NCBI GenBank assembly: GCA_036381195.1
Contig: DASVDH010000069.1
Coordinates: 14,575 to 78,574, forward strand
DNA: 64,000 bases
DNA from: RSA9 sp036381195
Lineage (GTDB): Bacteria > Gemmatimonadota > Gemmatimonadetes > Longimicrobiales > RSA9
Direction of reading: 5' to 3'
Shown: one piece after another, positions 21,548-28,962 of the stretch
How positions within the stretch are numbered: position 1 is the stretch's first letter
Layout of the letters: every line of letters starts with the position of its first letter
Position numbers and translations under genes: made by a program
Notes under the pieces: generated by a model
Told to the model about the DNA's origin: nothing
The model's input: the letters and a program-made list of their open reading frames with translations, nothing else
Databases searched by the model: none

Positions 21548-21579
21548 CTCCTGCGACCCGCTCCGCCGTGGAGGAACGC

Positions 21580-22884
21580 ATGCCGTTCGATTCCGTCGAG
21601 TCCGCGATCGAGGATATTCGCGCCGGCAAGATGGTCATCGTCGCCGACGACGAGGACCGCGAGAACGAGGGTGACCTCGTGTGCGCCGCCGCGAAGATCA
21701 CCCCCGAGATCGTCAACTTCATGGCCACCCACGGGCGCGGCCTGATCTGCGTGGCGCTCACGCCCGAGCGCGCGGATGCGCTCGAGCTCCCGCCCATGGT
21801 CGAGCACAACACCGAGGCGCAGGGGACGGCGTTCACGGTCAGCGTGGACGGGCACGCGCGCTTCGGCATCACCACGGGCATCAGCGCGCACGACCGCGCC
21901 CGGACCATTCAACTCCTCGTGGACGAGAACACCCGCCCCTCGGATCTGCGCCGCCCCGGCCACGTGCATCCGCTCCGGGCCGTGCCGGGCGGCGTGCTGC
22001 GCCGCGTCGGCCAGACCGAGGCCTCCGTGGACCTCGCCCGCCTCGCCGGGCTGCCGCCCGCCGGCGTGATCTGCGAGATCCTCAACCCCGACGGCACCAT
22101 GGCGCGCAGGCCGCAACTCGAGGAGTTCGCCCGCACCCACGGACTGCGCTTCATCACGGTCGCGCAGCTCGTGGCGTACCGCCTCCGCCACGAGCGGCTG
22201 GTGCGCCGCGTCGCCGAGGCCCGGCTCCCCACCCCCTTCGGCGAGTTCCGCCTGATCGCCTACGAGAGCCAGGTGGATCACCGCGAGCACGTCGCGCTCG
22301 TCAAGGGGGACATCGCGGGCGAGAAGAACGTCCTCGTCCGCATGCACTCCGAGTGCCTCACGGGAGACGTCTTCCACTCACTGCGCTGTGACTGCGGCGA
22401 GCAACTCCACGCCGCGCTTCGCCGCATCGAGGAGGTCGGCGCCGGCGCCGTCGTCTACCTGCGCCAGGAGGGGCGCGGCATCGGACTCGGCAACAAGATC
22501 CGTGCGTACGCGCTCCAGGACCAGGGGCAGGACACGGTGGAGGCCAACGAGTCGCTCGGCTTCAAGCCCGACCTGCGGGACTACGGCATCGGCGCCCAGA
22601 TCCTCCTCGACCTCGGGCTCTCGTCGGTCCGCCTGCTCACGAACAACCCGCGCAAGATCGTGGGGCTCGAGGGCTATGGCCTGAAGATCACCGGCCGCGA
22701 GCCGATCCAGGTGGCGCCCACGCCGTACAACCGGAGGTATCTCGAGGCCAAGCGCGACAAGCTGGGCCACCTGCTCTCCGATGCGCGGCCTGCGCCCGCC
22801 CTCGATCCGCCGGCCGGCGCTCCCGCGCCGGCGCCCACCACGCAACCCGAAACCGGCGAGCCGGCCCATGGGCCAGCCCGTTGA
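21580..22884 (+). CDS. ribBA: Bifunctional DHBP synthase / GTP cyclohydrolase II
   Basis: ATG 21580, preceded by GAGGAA, gives 434 residues. Domain 1 (to about 205) is DHBP synthase: VIVADDEDRENEGDL, ATHGRGLICV, TTGISAHDR and PGHVHPLRA. Domain 2 is GTP cyclohydrolase II: RMHSECLTGDVFHSLRCDCG near residue 255 holds the zinc cysteines, followed by QEGRGIGLGNKI and LLTNNPRKI. The enzyme starts both branches of riboflavin synthesis. A Pro/Ala-rich tail of about 30 residues overlaps the ribH start. Confidence 0.96.
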   Translation: MPFDSVESAIEDIRAGKMVIVADDEDRENEGDLVCAAAKITPEIVNFMATHGRGLICVALTPERADALELPPMVEHNTEAQGTAFTVSVDGHARFGITTGISAHDRARTIQLLVDENTRPSDLRRPGHVHPLRAVPGGVLRRVGQTEASVDLARLAGLPPAGVICEILNPDGTMARRPQLEEFARTHGLRFITVAQLVAYRLRHERLVRRVAEARLPTPFGEFRLIAYESQVDHREHVALVKGDIAGEKNVLVRMHSECLTGDVFHSLRCDCGEQLHAALRRIEEVGAGAVVYLRQEGRGIGLGNKIRAYALQDQGQDTVEANESLGFKPDLRDYGIGAQILLDLGLSSVRLLTNNPRKIVGLEGYGLKITGREPIQVAPTPYNRRYLEAKRDKLGHLLSDARPAPALDPPAGAPAPAPTTQPETGEPAHGPAR

Positions 22885-23392
22885 CCGCGAGCTCGGCGCG
22901 CCCGGCGGCGTGACGGGGCTGCGAGGCCGGCTGGAGGGCGGGGGCGCGCGGTTCGCCATCGTCGCCAGCCGCTTCAACGAGGCCGTCACGGAGCGCCTCG
23001 TGGAGGGCGCACGCGCGGCGCTGCTCGAGCACGGCGTCGCCGAAGAGGATGTGGATACGGTCTCCGTCCCGGGCGCCTGGGAGCTGCCGATGGCAGTGGA
23101 CCGCGTCGTGCGCACTGGCCGCTACGCCGCCGTGGTCGCCATCGGCTGCGTGATCCGGGGGGAGACGCCACACTTCGACTTCATCGCTGCGGAGGCCGCC
23201 CGCGGCCTCGCCGCCGTGGCCCTCACGTCCGGCGTGCCGGTCACGTTCGGCGTGCTCACCACGGACACGGCGGAGCAGGCCTTCGCCCGCGCCGGTGGCG
23301 AGAAGGGGAACAAGGGTCGGGACGCCGCCCTGGCGGCCCTCGAGCTGGCGGATCTGTTCCGGCGCCTGGAGGAGAGCCGTGCGGGAGCGTAG
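22868..23392 (+). CDS. ribH: 6,7-dimethyl-8-ribityllumazine synthase
   Basis: ATG 22868 gives 174 residues and overlaps ribBA by 17 bases. Visible are FAIVASRFNEAVTERLVEGA near residue 30, VPGAWELPMAVDR, VVAIGCVIRGETPHFDFIA with the catalytic histidine, and GVLTTDTAEQAFARAG. It condenses the two riboflavin precursors and usually assembles into pentamers or icosahedral shells. The end overlaps nusB by 14 bases. Confidence 0.96.
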   Translation: MGQPVDRELGAPGGVTGLRGRLEGGGARFAIVASRFNEAVTERLVEGARAALLEHGVAEEDVDTVSVPGAWELPMAVDRVVRTGRYAAVVAIGCVIRGETPHFDFIAAEAARGLAAVALTSGVPVTFGVLTTDTAEQAFARAGGEKGNKGRDAALAALELADLFRRLEESRAGA

Positions 23393-23825
23393 CCGCGCCC
23401 GCGCCTGGGCGGTGCAGGTCCTCTACGCATGGGAGATGCGAGCGCCCGGGGGCTCGCCGCTCGATGTCCTGGAGGACTTCGGCCGGGAGCGCCGGATCGC
23501 GCCCGCCAGCCGCGGGTACCTGGAACGGGTGATCCGCCTCGTCGCCGAGCACCGGGCGGAGATCGATGCCGCGGTCCAGGCGGCGCTCACGAACTGGCGC
23601 CTCGATCGCCTCGCGGCCATCGACCGCAACATCCTGCGTGTCGCGGCGGCCGAGATGCTCTACATCGACGAGGTCCCGCCTCCGGTGTCCATCCAGGAGG
23701 CGATCGTCCTCGCCGAGAAGTACGGCACGGCGGACAGCCCGCGATTCGTCAACGGCGTGCTCGATGCGCTGATGCGGCAACAGCGCCTTCACGGGCGCCG
23801 GATCCGGGATGGAGAGCGAGCCTGA
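23379..23825 (+). CDS. nusB: Transcription antitermination factor NusB
   Basis: GTG 23379, inside the end of ribH, gives 148 residues. The all-helical NusB pattern is clear: RARAWAVQVLYAWEM at the start, WRLDRLAAIDRNILRVAAAEML near residue 70, VSIQEAIVLAEKYG and FVNGVLDAL at the end. NusB binds boxA of rRNA leaders with S10. The ribH-nusB link is widespread in bacteria. Confidence 0.94.
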   Translation: MRERSRARAWAVQVLYAWEMRAPGGSPLDVLEDFGRERRIAPASRGYLERVIRLVAEHRAEIDAAVQAALTNWRLDRLAAIDRNILRVAAAEMLYIDEVPPPVSIQEAIVLAEKYGTADSPRFVNGVLDALMRQQRLHGRRIRDGERA

Positions 23826-24991
23826 ACCTCCTCGTGATGAACTGGCAGGACCGGCTGAACCCGCGCGCGGGCGGCGCGGAAATCCACCTCCATGAGGTCT
23901 TTGGCCGGCTCGCCAGATGGGGACACCGCATCACCCTGCTCGTCTCGGCCTGGCCCGGCTGCGCCCGCAGGGAGATGGTGGACGGAATGGATGTGCACCG
24001 CGTGGGCAGCCGCAATACATTCAGTCTGGCGGCGCCGTGGTACTATCGCCGTCACCTCCGCGGGTTCGGGTTCGATGCGATGATCGAGGACCTCAACAAG
24101 GTCCCGCTGTTCACGCCGCTCTGGGGTCGAGAGCCCCTCGTGCTGCTGGTGCACCATCTCTTCGGCGGCACCGCGTTCGCCGAGGCGTCCTTTCCATTCG
24201 CCGCCGCCACCTGGCTGCTCGAACGGCCCCTCGGCCTGCTCTACCGCCGCATCCCCGTGCAGGCGGTCTCGCGCAGCACGGTGGAGGACCTGGCGCGCCG
24301 CGGCCTGGACCCGGCCTGGATGCGCGTCATCCCCAACGGTGTGGACCTCGATTTCTACGCCCCCGACCCGTCCGTCCCCCGCTTCGAGGAGCCCACCATC
24401 CTCTACCTCGGGCGCCTCAAGCGGTACAAGCGTGTGGACCTCATCCTCCGGGCGGCGGCCCGGCTGCGAGCCGGGGGGCTCGCGCCGCGCGTCATCATCG
24501 CGGGCCAGGGCGACCATGCGCCCGCTCTGCGCGCGCTGTGCGACGAGCTCGGCCTTGCCGACATCGTCGAGATGCCCGGCTTCGTGACGGAAGAGGAGAA
24601 GCGCACCCTGTTCCGCCGCGCCTGGGTCCACGTCCTCACCTCCCCCAAGGAGGGCTGGGGCATCACGAACCTGGAGGCCGCGGCGTGCGGCACCCCCACC
24701 GTTGCCAGCGATTCGCCCGGCCTGCGCGACTCCGTTGCCGCGGGCGAATCCGGCTTCCTGGTGCCTCACGGCGACGTGGACGCGCTGGCCGAGCGCCTTC
24801 GCGCGCTCCTCTCGGATCCCGACTTGCGGGACCGCCTCGGCCGAAGTGCCCGGGCGTTCGCAGAGCGCTTCAGTTGGGATCGCGCCGCGCGGGAGACGGA
24901 GGCCCACCTCCAGCAGATCCTCGAAGCGGGCGGCGTGAGCGCGCCGTTCGCTTCCATCCGGAGACCCGCGAGCCAGGAGGGCGTATGCTGA
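23822..24991 (+). CDS. Glycosyltransferase family 4
   Basis: A GT-B fold transferase: NWQDRLNPRAGGAEIHLHEV at the N-terminus, VIPNGVDLDFY and LYLGRLKRYKRVDLIL in the middle, and SPKEGWGITNLEAAACGTPTVAS as the nucleotide-sugar motif. The product likely adds a sugar to a cell-surface glycan. The start is unusual. Family alignment needs the residues from 23822 on, where the codon is CTG, overlapping the nusB stop (CTGA) with GGAG about eight bases upstream. GTG 23834 and ATG 23837 have no ribosome-binding site and would clip the first strand. It overlaps the next gene by seven bases. Confidence 0.85.
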   Translation: MNLLVMNWQDRLNPRAGGAEIHLHEVFGRLARWGHRITLLVSAWPGCARREMVDGMDVHRVGSRNTFSLAAPWYYRRHLRGFGFDAMIEDLNKVPLFTPLWGREPLVLLVHHLFGGTAFAEASFPFAAATWLLERPLGLLYRRIPVQAVSRSTVEDLARRGLDPAWMRVIPNGVDLDFYAPDPSVPRFEEPTILYLGRLKRYKRVDLILRAAARLRAGGLAPRVIIAGQGDHAPALRALCDELGLADIVEMPGFVTEEEKRTLFRRAWVHVLTSPKEGWGITNLEAAACGTPTVASDSPGLRDSVAAGESGFLVPHGDVDALAERLRALLSDPDLRDRLGRSARAFAERFSWDRAARETEAHLQQILEAGGVSAPFASIRRPASQEGVC

Positions 24992-25332
24992 TCAACGTCT
25001 CCGCCCGTCACTGCACCGTCGGCGAGGCCGTCCGCCGCCGCGCGCAAGATCGGCTCCGCAGGATGATCCGGTTCGAGCCGGGCATCGAGGCCGTGGACGT
25101 GATCTTCGAGCGCGACCACGGCCTCTACGCCGTCGAGGCCCGCACGTTCGTCACCGGCCGTTCCGTCGTCGTTGCGCACGCCGCGGCCACGGATCCACGC
25201 GCCGCACTCGACCAGGCCGTGTCGCGGACGGCCAGCCAGCTCCGCCGCCGGCGCGAGCGCGGCCGTGATCACTCCGCGGGCAGGCCGGCTGTGTTCCACG
25301 GAATCCCCACGAAAGGTCCCGGATCCCGGTGA
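24985..25332 (+). CDS. Ribosome hibernation-promoting factor, short form
   Basis: A 115-residue RaiA/HPF family protein: MLINVSARHCTVGEAVRRRA, then IEAVDVIFERD and DPRAALDQAVSRTASQLRRRRER. It has the beta-alpha-beta-alpha domain only, without the long-form C-terminal dimerisation domain. It binds the 30S decoding centre in stationary phase. Position directly before hprK and PTS genes is common in Gram-negative bacteria. ATG 24985 is preceded by AGGAGG and overlaps the glycosyltransferase stop. Confidence 0.88.
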   Translation: MLINVSARHCTVGEAVRRRAQDRLRRMIRFEPGIEAVDVIFERDHGLYAVEARTFVTGRSVVVAHAAATDPRAALDQAVSRTASQLRRRRERGRDHSAGRPAVFHGIPTKGPGSR

Positions 25333-26288
25333 AGGAGCTGACTGTCCGCGAGTTCTTCCAGCAGAAGCAGGAGAGTCTCGTCCTCGAGCTGCTGGCCGGC
25401 GAGGGCGGGCTGGACCGCGCCATTGAGGAGCCCAGCATCTCCAGCCCCGGCCTCGTCCTCGCCGGCTACTCCGACCGCCTGCCCCGGGGGCGCATCCAGG
25501 TGCTCGGCGAGACAGAGATCACCTATCTCGCGGGCCTGGACCCGGAGCGCCTGCGGCGTACGCTCGAGGCCTTCTTCGCTCTCGACATTCCCGCGGTCCT
25601 GGTCTCCAAGGGGCTCCCCGTCCCGGAAGTGATGGTCGAGACCGCTCGCGACCACCAGGTCCCGCTGTTGCGCTCGACCCTCAAGACGGGAGAGCTCTAC
25701 CGCCGCACGCAGTCGTTCCTCGAGGAGCACTTCGCGCCTGCCACCACGGTGCACGGCTCGCTCGCGGACGTCTACGGTGTCGGCCTCCTGTTCATCGGCC
25801 GCAGTGGGATCGGCAAGAGCGAGTGCGTGTTGGACCTCGTCGAACGGGGGCATCGGCTGGTCGCCGATGATGTCGTGCACATCACTCGCCGTGGCCACGA
25901 CATCCTCATCGGCCGCGGCCACGAGCTCCAGCGGCATCACATGGAGATCCGCGGCATCGGCATCATCGACATCCCCGCCCTCTTCGGCATCCGCGCCATC
26001 CGGCAGCAGAAGCGCATCGAGGTCGTGGTGCAGCTCGAAGAATGGAACGACCGCAGCTACTACGATCGCACCGGCCTCAGCGCCGAAGAGGTGGACATCC
26101 TCGGCGTGAAGGTGCCCAAGGTCGTCGTCCCGCTCAACCCGGGCAAGAACATCACGGTGATCTCCGAGGTGGTCGCGATGAACCACCTGCTGAAGTACAC
26201 AGGCGTCCATTCGGCCGCCCTCTTCGACCAGCGGCTCCGTGAAGCCATGCGCCCGGTCCGCGACTACCTGCGCGAGGATTATGAGTGA
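25329..26288 (+). CDS. hprK: HPr kinase/phosphorylase
   Basis: GTG 25329 gives 319 residues, the usual length. The C-terminal kinase half has the Walker A motif GRSGIGKSE near residue 158 and ADDVV, then the HprK signature EIRGIGIIDIPALFGI near residue 204. The N-terminal half (VREFFQQKQESLVLELLAGEGG) is the family's DRTGG-like domain. It phosphorylates and dephosphorylates the regulatory serine of HPr, encoded at 28674. It overlaps both neighbours, so its level should follow the PTS operon. Confidence 0.95.
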   Translation: MKELTVREFFQQKQESLVLELLAGEGGLDRAIEEPSISSPGLVLAGYSDRLPRGRIQVLGETEITYLAGLDPERLRRTLEAFFALDIPAVLVSKGLPVPEVMVETARDHQVPLLRSTLKTGELYRRTQSFLEEHFAPATTVHGSLADVYGVGLLFIGRSGIGKSECVLDLVERGHRLVADDVVHITRRGHDILIGRGHELQRHHMEIRGIGIIDIPALFGIRAIRQQKRIEVVVQLEEWNDRSYYDRTGLSAEEVDILGVKVPKVVVPLNPGKNITVISEVVAMNHLLKYTGVHSAALFDQRLREAMRPVRDYLREDYE

Positions 26289-26739
26289 GGCGCAACCGCC
26301 GATCGGCATCGTGATCGGCCACGGCGCGCTCGCCGATGGCCTGGTCGATGCCGTTCGCCAGATCGCGGGCGTCGGCGCCGACGTGCTCGTCCCGCTGAGC
26401 AACCGCGGGCTGGCGCCGGAGGCCGTGGCCGAGGCGGCCGAACGGCTCGCCGCCGGCCGGCCGGCGATCATCTTCACGGACATGTACGGCGGGAGCTGCA
26501 CTCATGCGGCCCGCCGGTTGGCCCGCACGCATCCGGAGATCGTGGTCCTCGGGGGAGTCAACCTCCCGATGTTGCTGGACTTCGTCCTGAACCGCCATCT
26601 GCCGCCGGCGGATCTGCTCGGGCGCCTCCTCACGCGGGGGTGCCCCACCGTGTGTTACGCTCCCGCGGGACTCCGGCCGGGCACGGACGCGGCCGGCCAG
26701 CCGGCGAAGGCGCCCCTTCAGGAGCGCGGAGGCGCGTAG
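26281..26739 (+). CDS. PTS mannose-class EIIA component
   Basis: ATG 26281 gives 152 residues. IGIVIGHGALADGLVDAV at the N-terminus matches EIIA of the mannose family, with His14 as the likely phosphoryl acceptor from HPr. IIFTDMYGGSCTHAA and VLGGVNLPMLLDFV are further family motifs. The protein stands alone, not fused to EIIB as in E. coli ManX. Two bases separate its stop from the EIIB gene's ATG. Confidence 0.92.
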   Translation: MSEAQPPIGIVIGHGALADGLVDAVRQIAGVGADVLVPLSNRGLAPEAVAEAAERLAAGRPAIIFTDMYGGSCTHAARRLARTHPEIVVLGGVNLPMLLDFVLNRHLPPADLLGRLLTRGCPTVCYAPAGLRPGTDAAGQPAKAPLQERGGA

Positions 26740-26741
26740 CC

Positions 26742-27239
26742 ATGCCCATCGTCCTCCTGCGTGTAGACGAGCGGCTGATCCACGGCCAGGTCACCGTAGG
26801 ATGGGGCGCCCATCTCCGGCCCCATCGGATCGTCGTCGTGGACGACGAGCTGGCTTCCTCGACCTGGGAGCAGGAGCTGTACGGCCTCGGGCTGCCCGCC
26901 GGAATCGAGACCTGCTTCGAGGACGTGGCCACGGCGCGCCGCCACCTCGCAGACTGGCGCGAGGCGCCGGCCCGCACGATCGTGCTTACGCGGGACATCG
27001 CCACCATGCTGCGTCTCGCGGAGGGCGGCTCCCTCAGCGGCGCCGAGGTCAACATCGGCGGGATCCACTACGCAGCGGGCCGGACCGCCGTGTTGCCCTA
27101 CGTCTACCTGAGCGACGAGGAGCGGCGCGAGCTCGAGCGCCTCGCCGAGGAGGGCGTCGAGGTGGCGGCCCGCGACCTCCCGGGCTCCCGCAAGGTGGAG
27201 CTCGACCAGCTCCTCGCAGGGAAGCATCGCCAGAAATGA
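26742..27239 (+). CDS. PTS mannose/sorbose-class EIIB component
   Basis: A 165-residue EIIB of the mannose family. RVDERLIHGQVTVGWG contains the phosphorylation site His14. Later motifs are IVVVDDELAS and GGIHYAAGR. It accepts phosphate from EIIA and passes it to the sugar carried by EIIC/EIID. The sugar cannot be told from sequence. Its stop overlaps the EIIC start (ATGA). Confidence 0.92.
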   Translation: MPIVLLRVDERLIHGQVTVGWGAHLRPHRIVVVDDELASSTWEQELYGLGLPAGIETCFEDVATARRHLADWREAPARTIVLTRDIATMLRLAEGGSLSGAEVNIGGIHYAAGRTAVLPYVYLSDEERRELERLAEEGVEVAARDLPGSRKVELDQLLAGKHRQK

Positions 27240-27910
27240 GTCTGCTCCCCGTTGCGCTCTGGGGCGGGCTGGTCGGCCTCGATGCCGCCTCGTTCCCCCA
27301 GGTCATGATCTCGCGGCCACTCGTCGCCGCCACCGTCGCCGGGCTCATCGCCGGCCGGCCCGCGGACGGCCTCGTGCTCGGCATCGTGCTCGAGGCGTTC
27401 GCTCTGCTCACGCTGCCTGTGGGCGCGGCACGGTACCCGGAGTCAGGGACGGCCGCCGTCGCCGCGACCGCAGCTTACCTCGCCGCGGCCCCGGCCGGCG
27501 TCGAGCCCGCACTCCTGCTCGCGGCCGTCGTCTTCGCCCTCGCCTGGGAGCGCGTCGGCGGCGGCTCCGTCCACCTCCAGCGCCGCGTCAACGAGCGCCT
27601 TATCGTCGGGTGGACCGGGAGCCGCCGGCGCCCGGATCGCGAGCTCGAGCGCCGGCACCTGGTCGCCATGGGCCTGGACTACCTGCGGGGGGCGGCCATC
27701 TCCGCCGGCGGCGCCTGGATCGGCGCGCTCGGCCTGCAATGGATCGGACCGCGTTGGGGGTTCGGCACGGTGCCACCCGTCGGCCTCCTGATCGTCGCCA
27801 CTGCCGCCGTCATCGCAGCGCTGTTCCATCTCTTCGGTGGCTGGAGCCAACGGCGGCTCGCCTTCCTGCTCGGAGTCCTATGCGGCTGCACGCTCCTGCT
27901 GTTCCGCTGA
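27236..27910 (+). CDS. PTS mannose-class EIIC membrane component
   Basis: A 224-residue polytopic membrane protein, slightly short for the family. Hydrophobic segments include VALWGGLVGLDAASFPQ, VLGIVLEAFALLTLPVG, LLLAAVVFALAWERV and LLIVATAAVIAALFHLF. The LEAF/LPVGAARYPESG region is typical of EIIC in mannose systems. Together with EIID it forms the sugar channel. The EIID gene begins 31 bases before this gene ends. Confidence 0.85.
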   Translation: MSLLPVALWGGLVGLDAASFPQVMISRPLVAATVAGLIAGRPADGLVLGIVLEAFALLTLPVGAARYPESGTAAVAATAAYLAAAPAGVEPALLLAAVVFALAWERVGGGSVHLQRRVNERLIVGWTGSRRRPDRELERRHLVAMGLDYLRGAAISAGGAWIGALGLQWIGPRWGFGTVPPVGLLIVATAAVIAALFHLFGGWSQRRLAFLLGVLCGCTLLLFR

Positions 27911-28677
27911 GCGCGCCGGCGCGCATCGTCCGCGCCGCCGTCCTGCTGCGCTCGTTCGCGATCCAGGGCTCCTGGAACTACAGGACCCTGATCGGCTCCG
28001 GCTTCGCTTTTGCGCTCCTGCCCGTCCTCCGCGCGCGCCATCGCGGGGACCCGGCGGCGCTGCGCGAGGCGCTCGAGCGCCACATGGCGCTCTTCAACAG
28101 CCATCCCTACCTCGCCCCGATCGCGCTCGGCGCCGTCGCCCGACTCGAGACGGCCGGCGAGGACGCCGCGATCGTCGAGCGCTTCAAGGCGGCGGTGCGA
28201 GGCCCCCTCGGGAGTCTGGGGGATCGGCTCGTGTGGGCCGGGCTCAGGCCGGTCTGCCTGCTCTTCGCCCTCGCGCTCGCCTTCACGGGCGCACCCTGGT
28301 GGGTCCCGGTCCTGGGGTTCCTGCTCGCGTACAACGCCGGCCACCTCTTCCTGCGGGCCTGGGGCTATCGCCTCGGCCTGCGCGAGGGCAGGGCCGTGGG
28401 TGAGCGCCTGCGGCATTCGTTCGTTGCGCCCGCACAGCAGGCGCTCGCGGTGGCCGGCGCGTTCCTCACGGGGCTCCTCTTGCCTCTCGCGGTGGCCGGC
28501 GCAGCGTTCAGCGGCCTGCTGTCGGACGCGCAACGCGCGCTGCCTCTCCTCTGGACGGTGGCGGCCGTCGCCGTCGCGTTGCTCGGCCTCCGGTTCGGCA
28601 GCGCGGTTCGTCTCCCCATCTTCCTCGCACTCGCCGCGTTCGTGCTCCTCGGCTCGCTCTGGAGGGTCATCGAATGA
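27880..28677 (+). CDS. PTS mannose-class EIID membrane component
   Basis: A 265-residue protein with the EIID hallmark QGSWNYRTLIGSGFAFALLPVL near residue 27 and HMALFNSHPYLAPIALGAVARLE near residue 68. The KAAVRGPLGSLGDRLVWAG motif near residue 108 is strongly conserved in EIID. The C-terminal part has several membrane segments. ATG 27880 lies inside the EIIC gene, and the stop overlaps HPr (ATGA), so the whole PTS set is translationally coupled. Confidence 0.9.
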   Translation: MRLHAPAVPLSAPARIVRAAVLLRSFAIQGSWNYRTLIGSGFAFALLPVLRARHRGDPAALREALERHMALFNSHPYLAPIALGAVARLETAGEDAAIVERFKAAVRGPLGSLGDRLVWAGLRPVCLLFALALAFTGAPWWVPVLGFLLAYNAGHLFLRAWGYRLGLREGRAVGERLRHSFVAPAQQALAVAGAFLTGLLLPLAVAGAAFSGLLSDAQRALPLLWTVAAVAVALLGLRFGSAVRLPIFLALAAFVLLGSLWRVIE

Positions 28678-28958
28678 GCTCGCCGACGGTGGAGCATGAA
28701 CGGACCGTTGCCATCCGCAACAAGTACGGCCTGCATGCGCGGCCGGCGGCCGAGTTCGTCAAGCTCGCCGCGCAGTTCCGGTCCGACGTGTGGGTGCGCA
28801 AGGATGACCTGGAGGTCAACGGCAAGAGCATCATGGGTGTGATGATGCTGGCCGCGGAGCACGGCAGCGAGATCACGATCCGCGCCAGCGGCGAGGACGC
28901 GCGCGCGGCGGTAGAGCAACTGGTCCGGCTCGTCGAGAGCCGCTTCGGAGAGGAGTGA
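28674..28958 (+). CDS. ptsH: Phosphocarrier protein HPr
   Basis: A 94-residue HPr. NKYGLHARPAAEFVKLA carries the Enzyme I-dependent His21, and VNGKSIMGVMMLAAEHG carries the regulatory Ser52, the expected target of HprK at 25329. Both sites are intact, so the protein can serve phosphotransfer and regulation. ATG 28674 overlaps the EIID stop; Enzyme I follows after four bases. Confidence 0.96.
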   Translation: MSSPTVEHERTVAIRNKYGLHARPAAEFVKLAAQFRSDVWVRKDDLEVNGKSIMGVMMLAAEHGSEITIRASGEDARAAVEQLVRLVESRFGEE

Positions 28959-28962
28959 GCGC

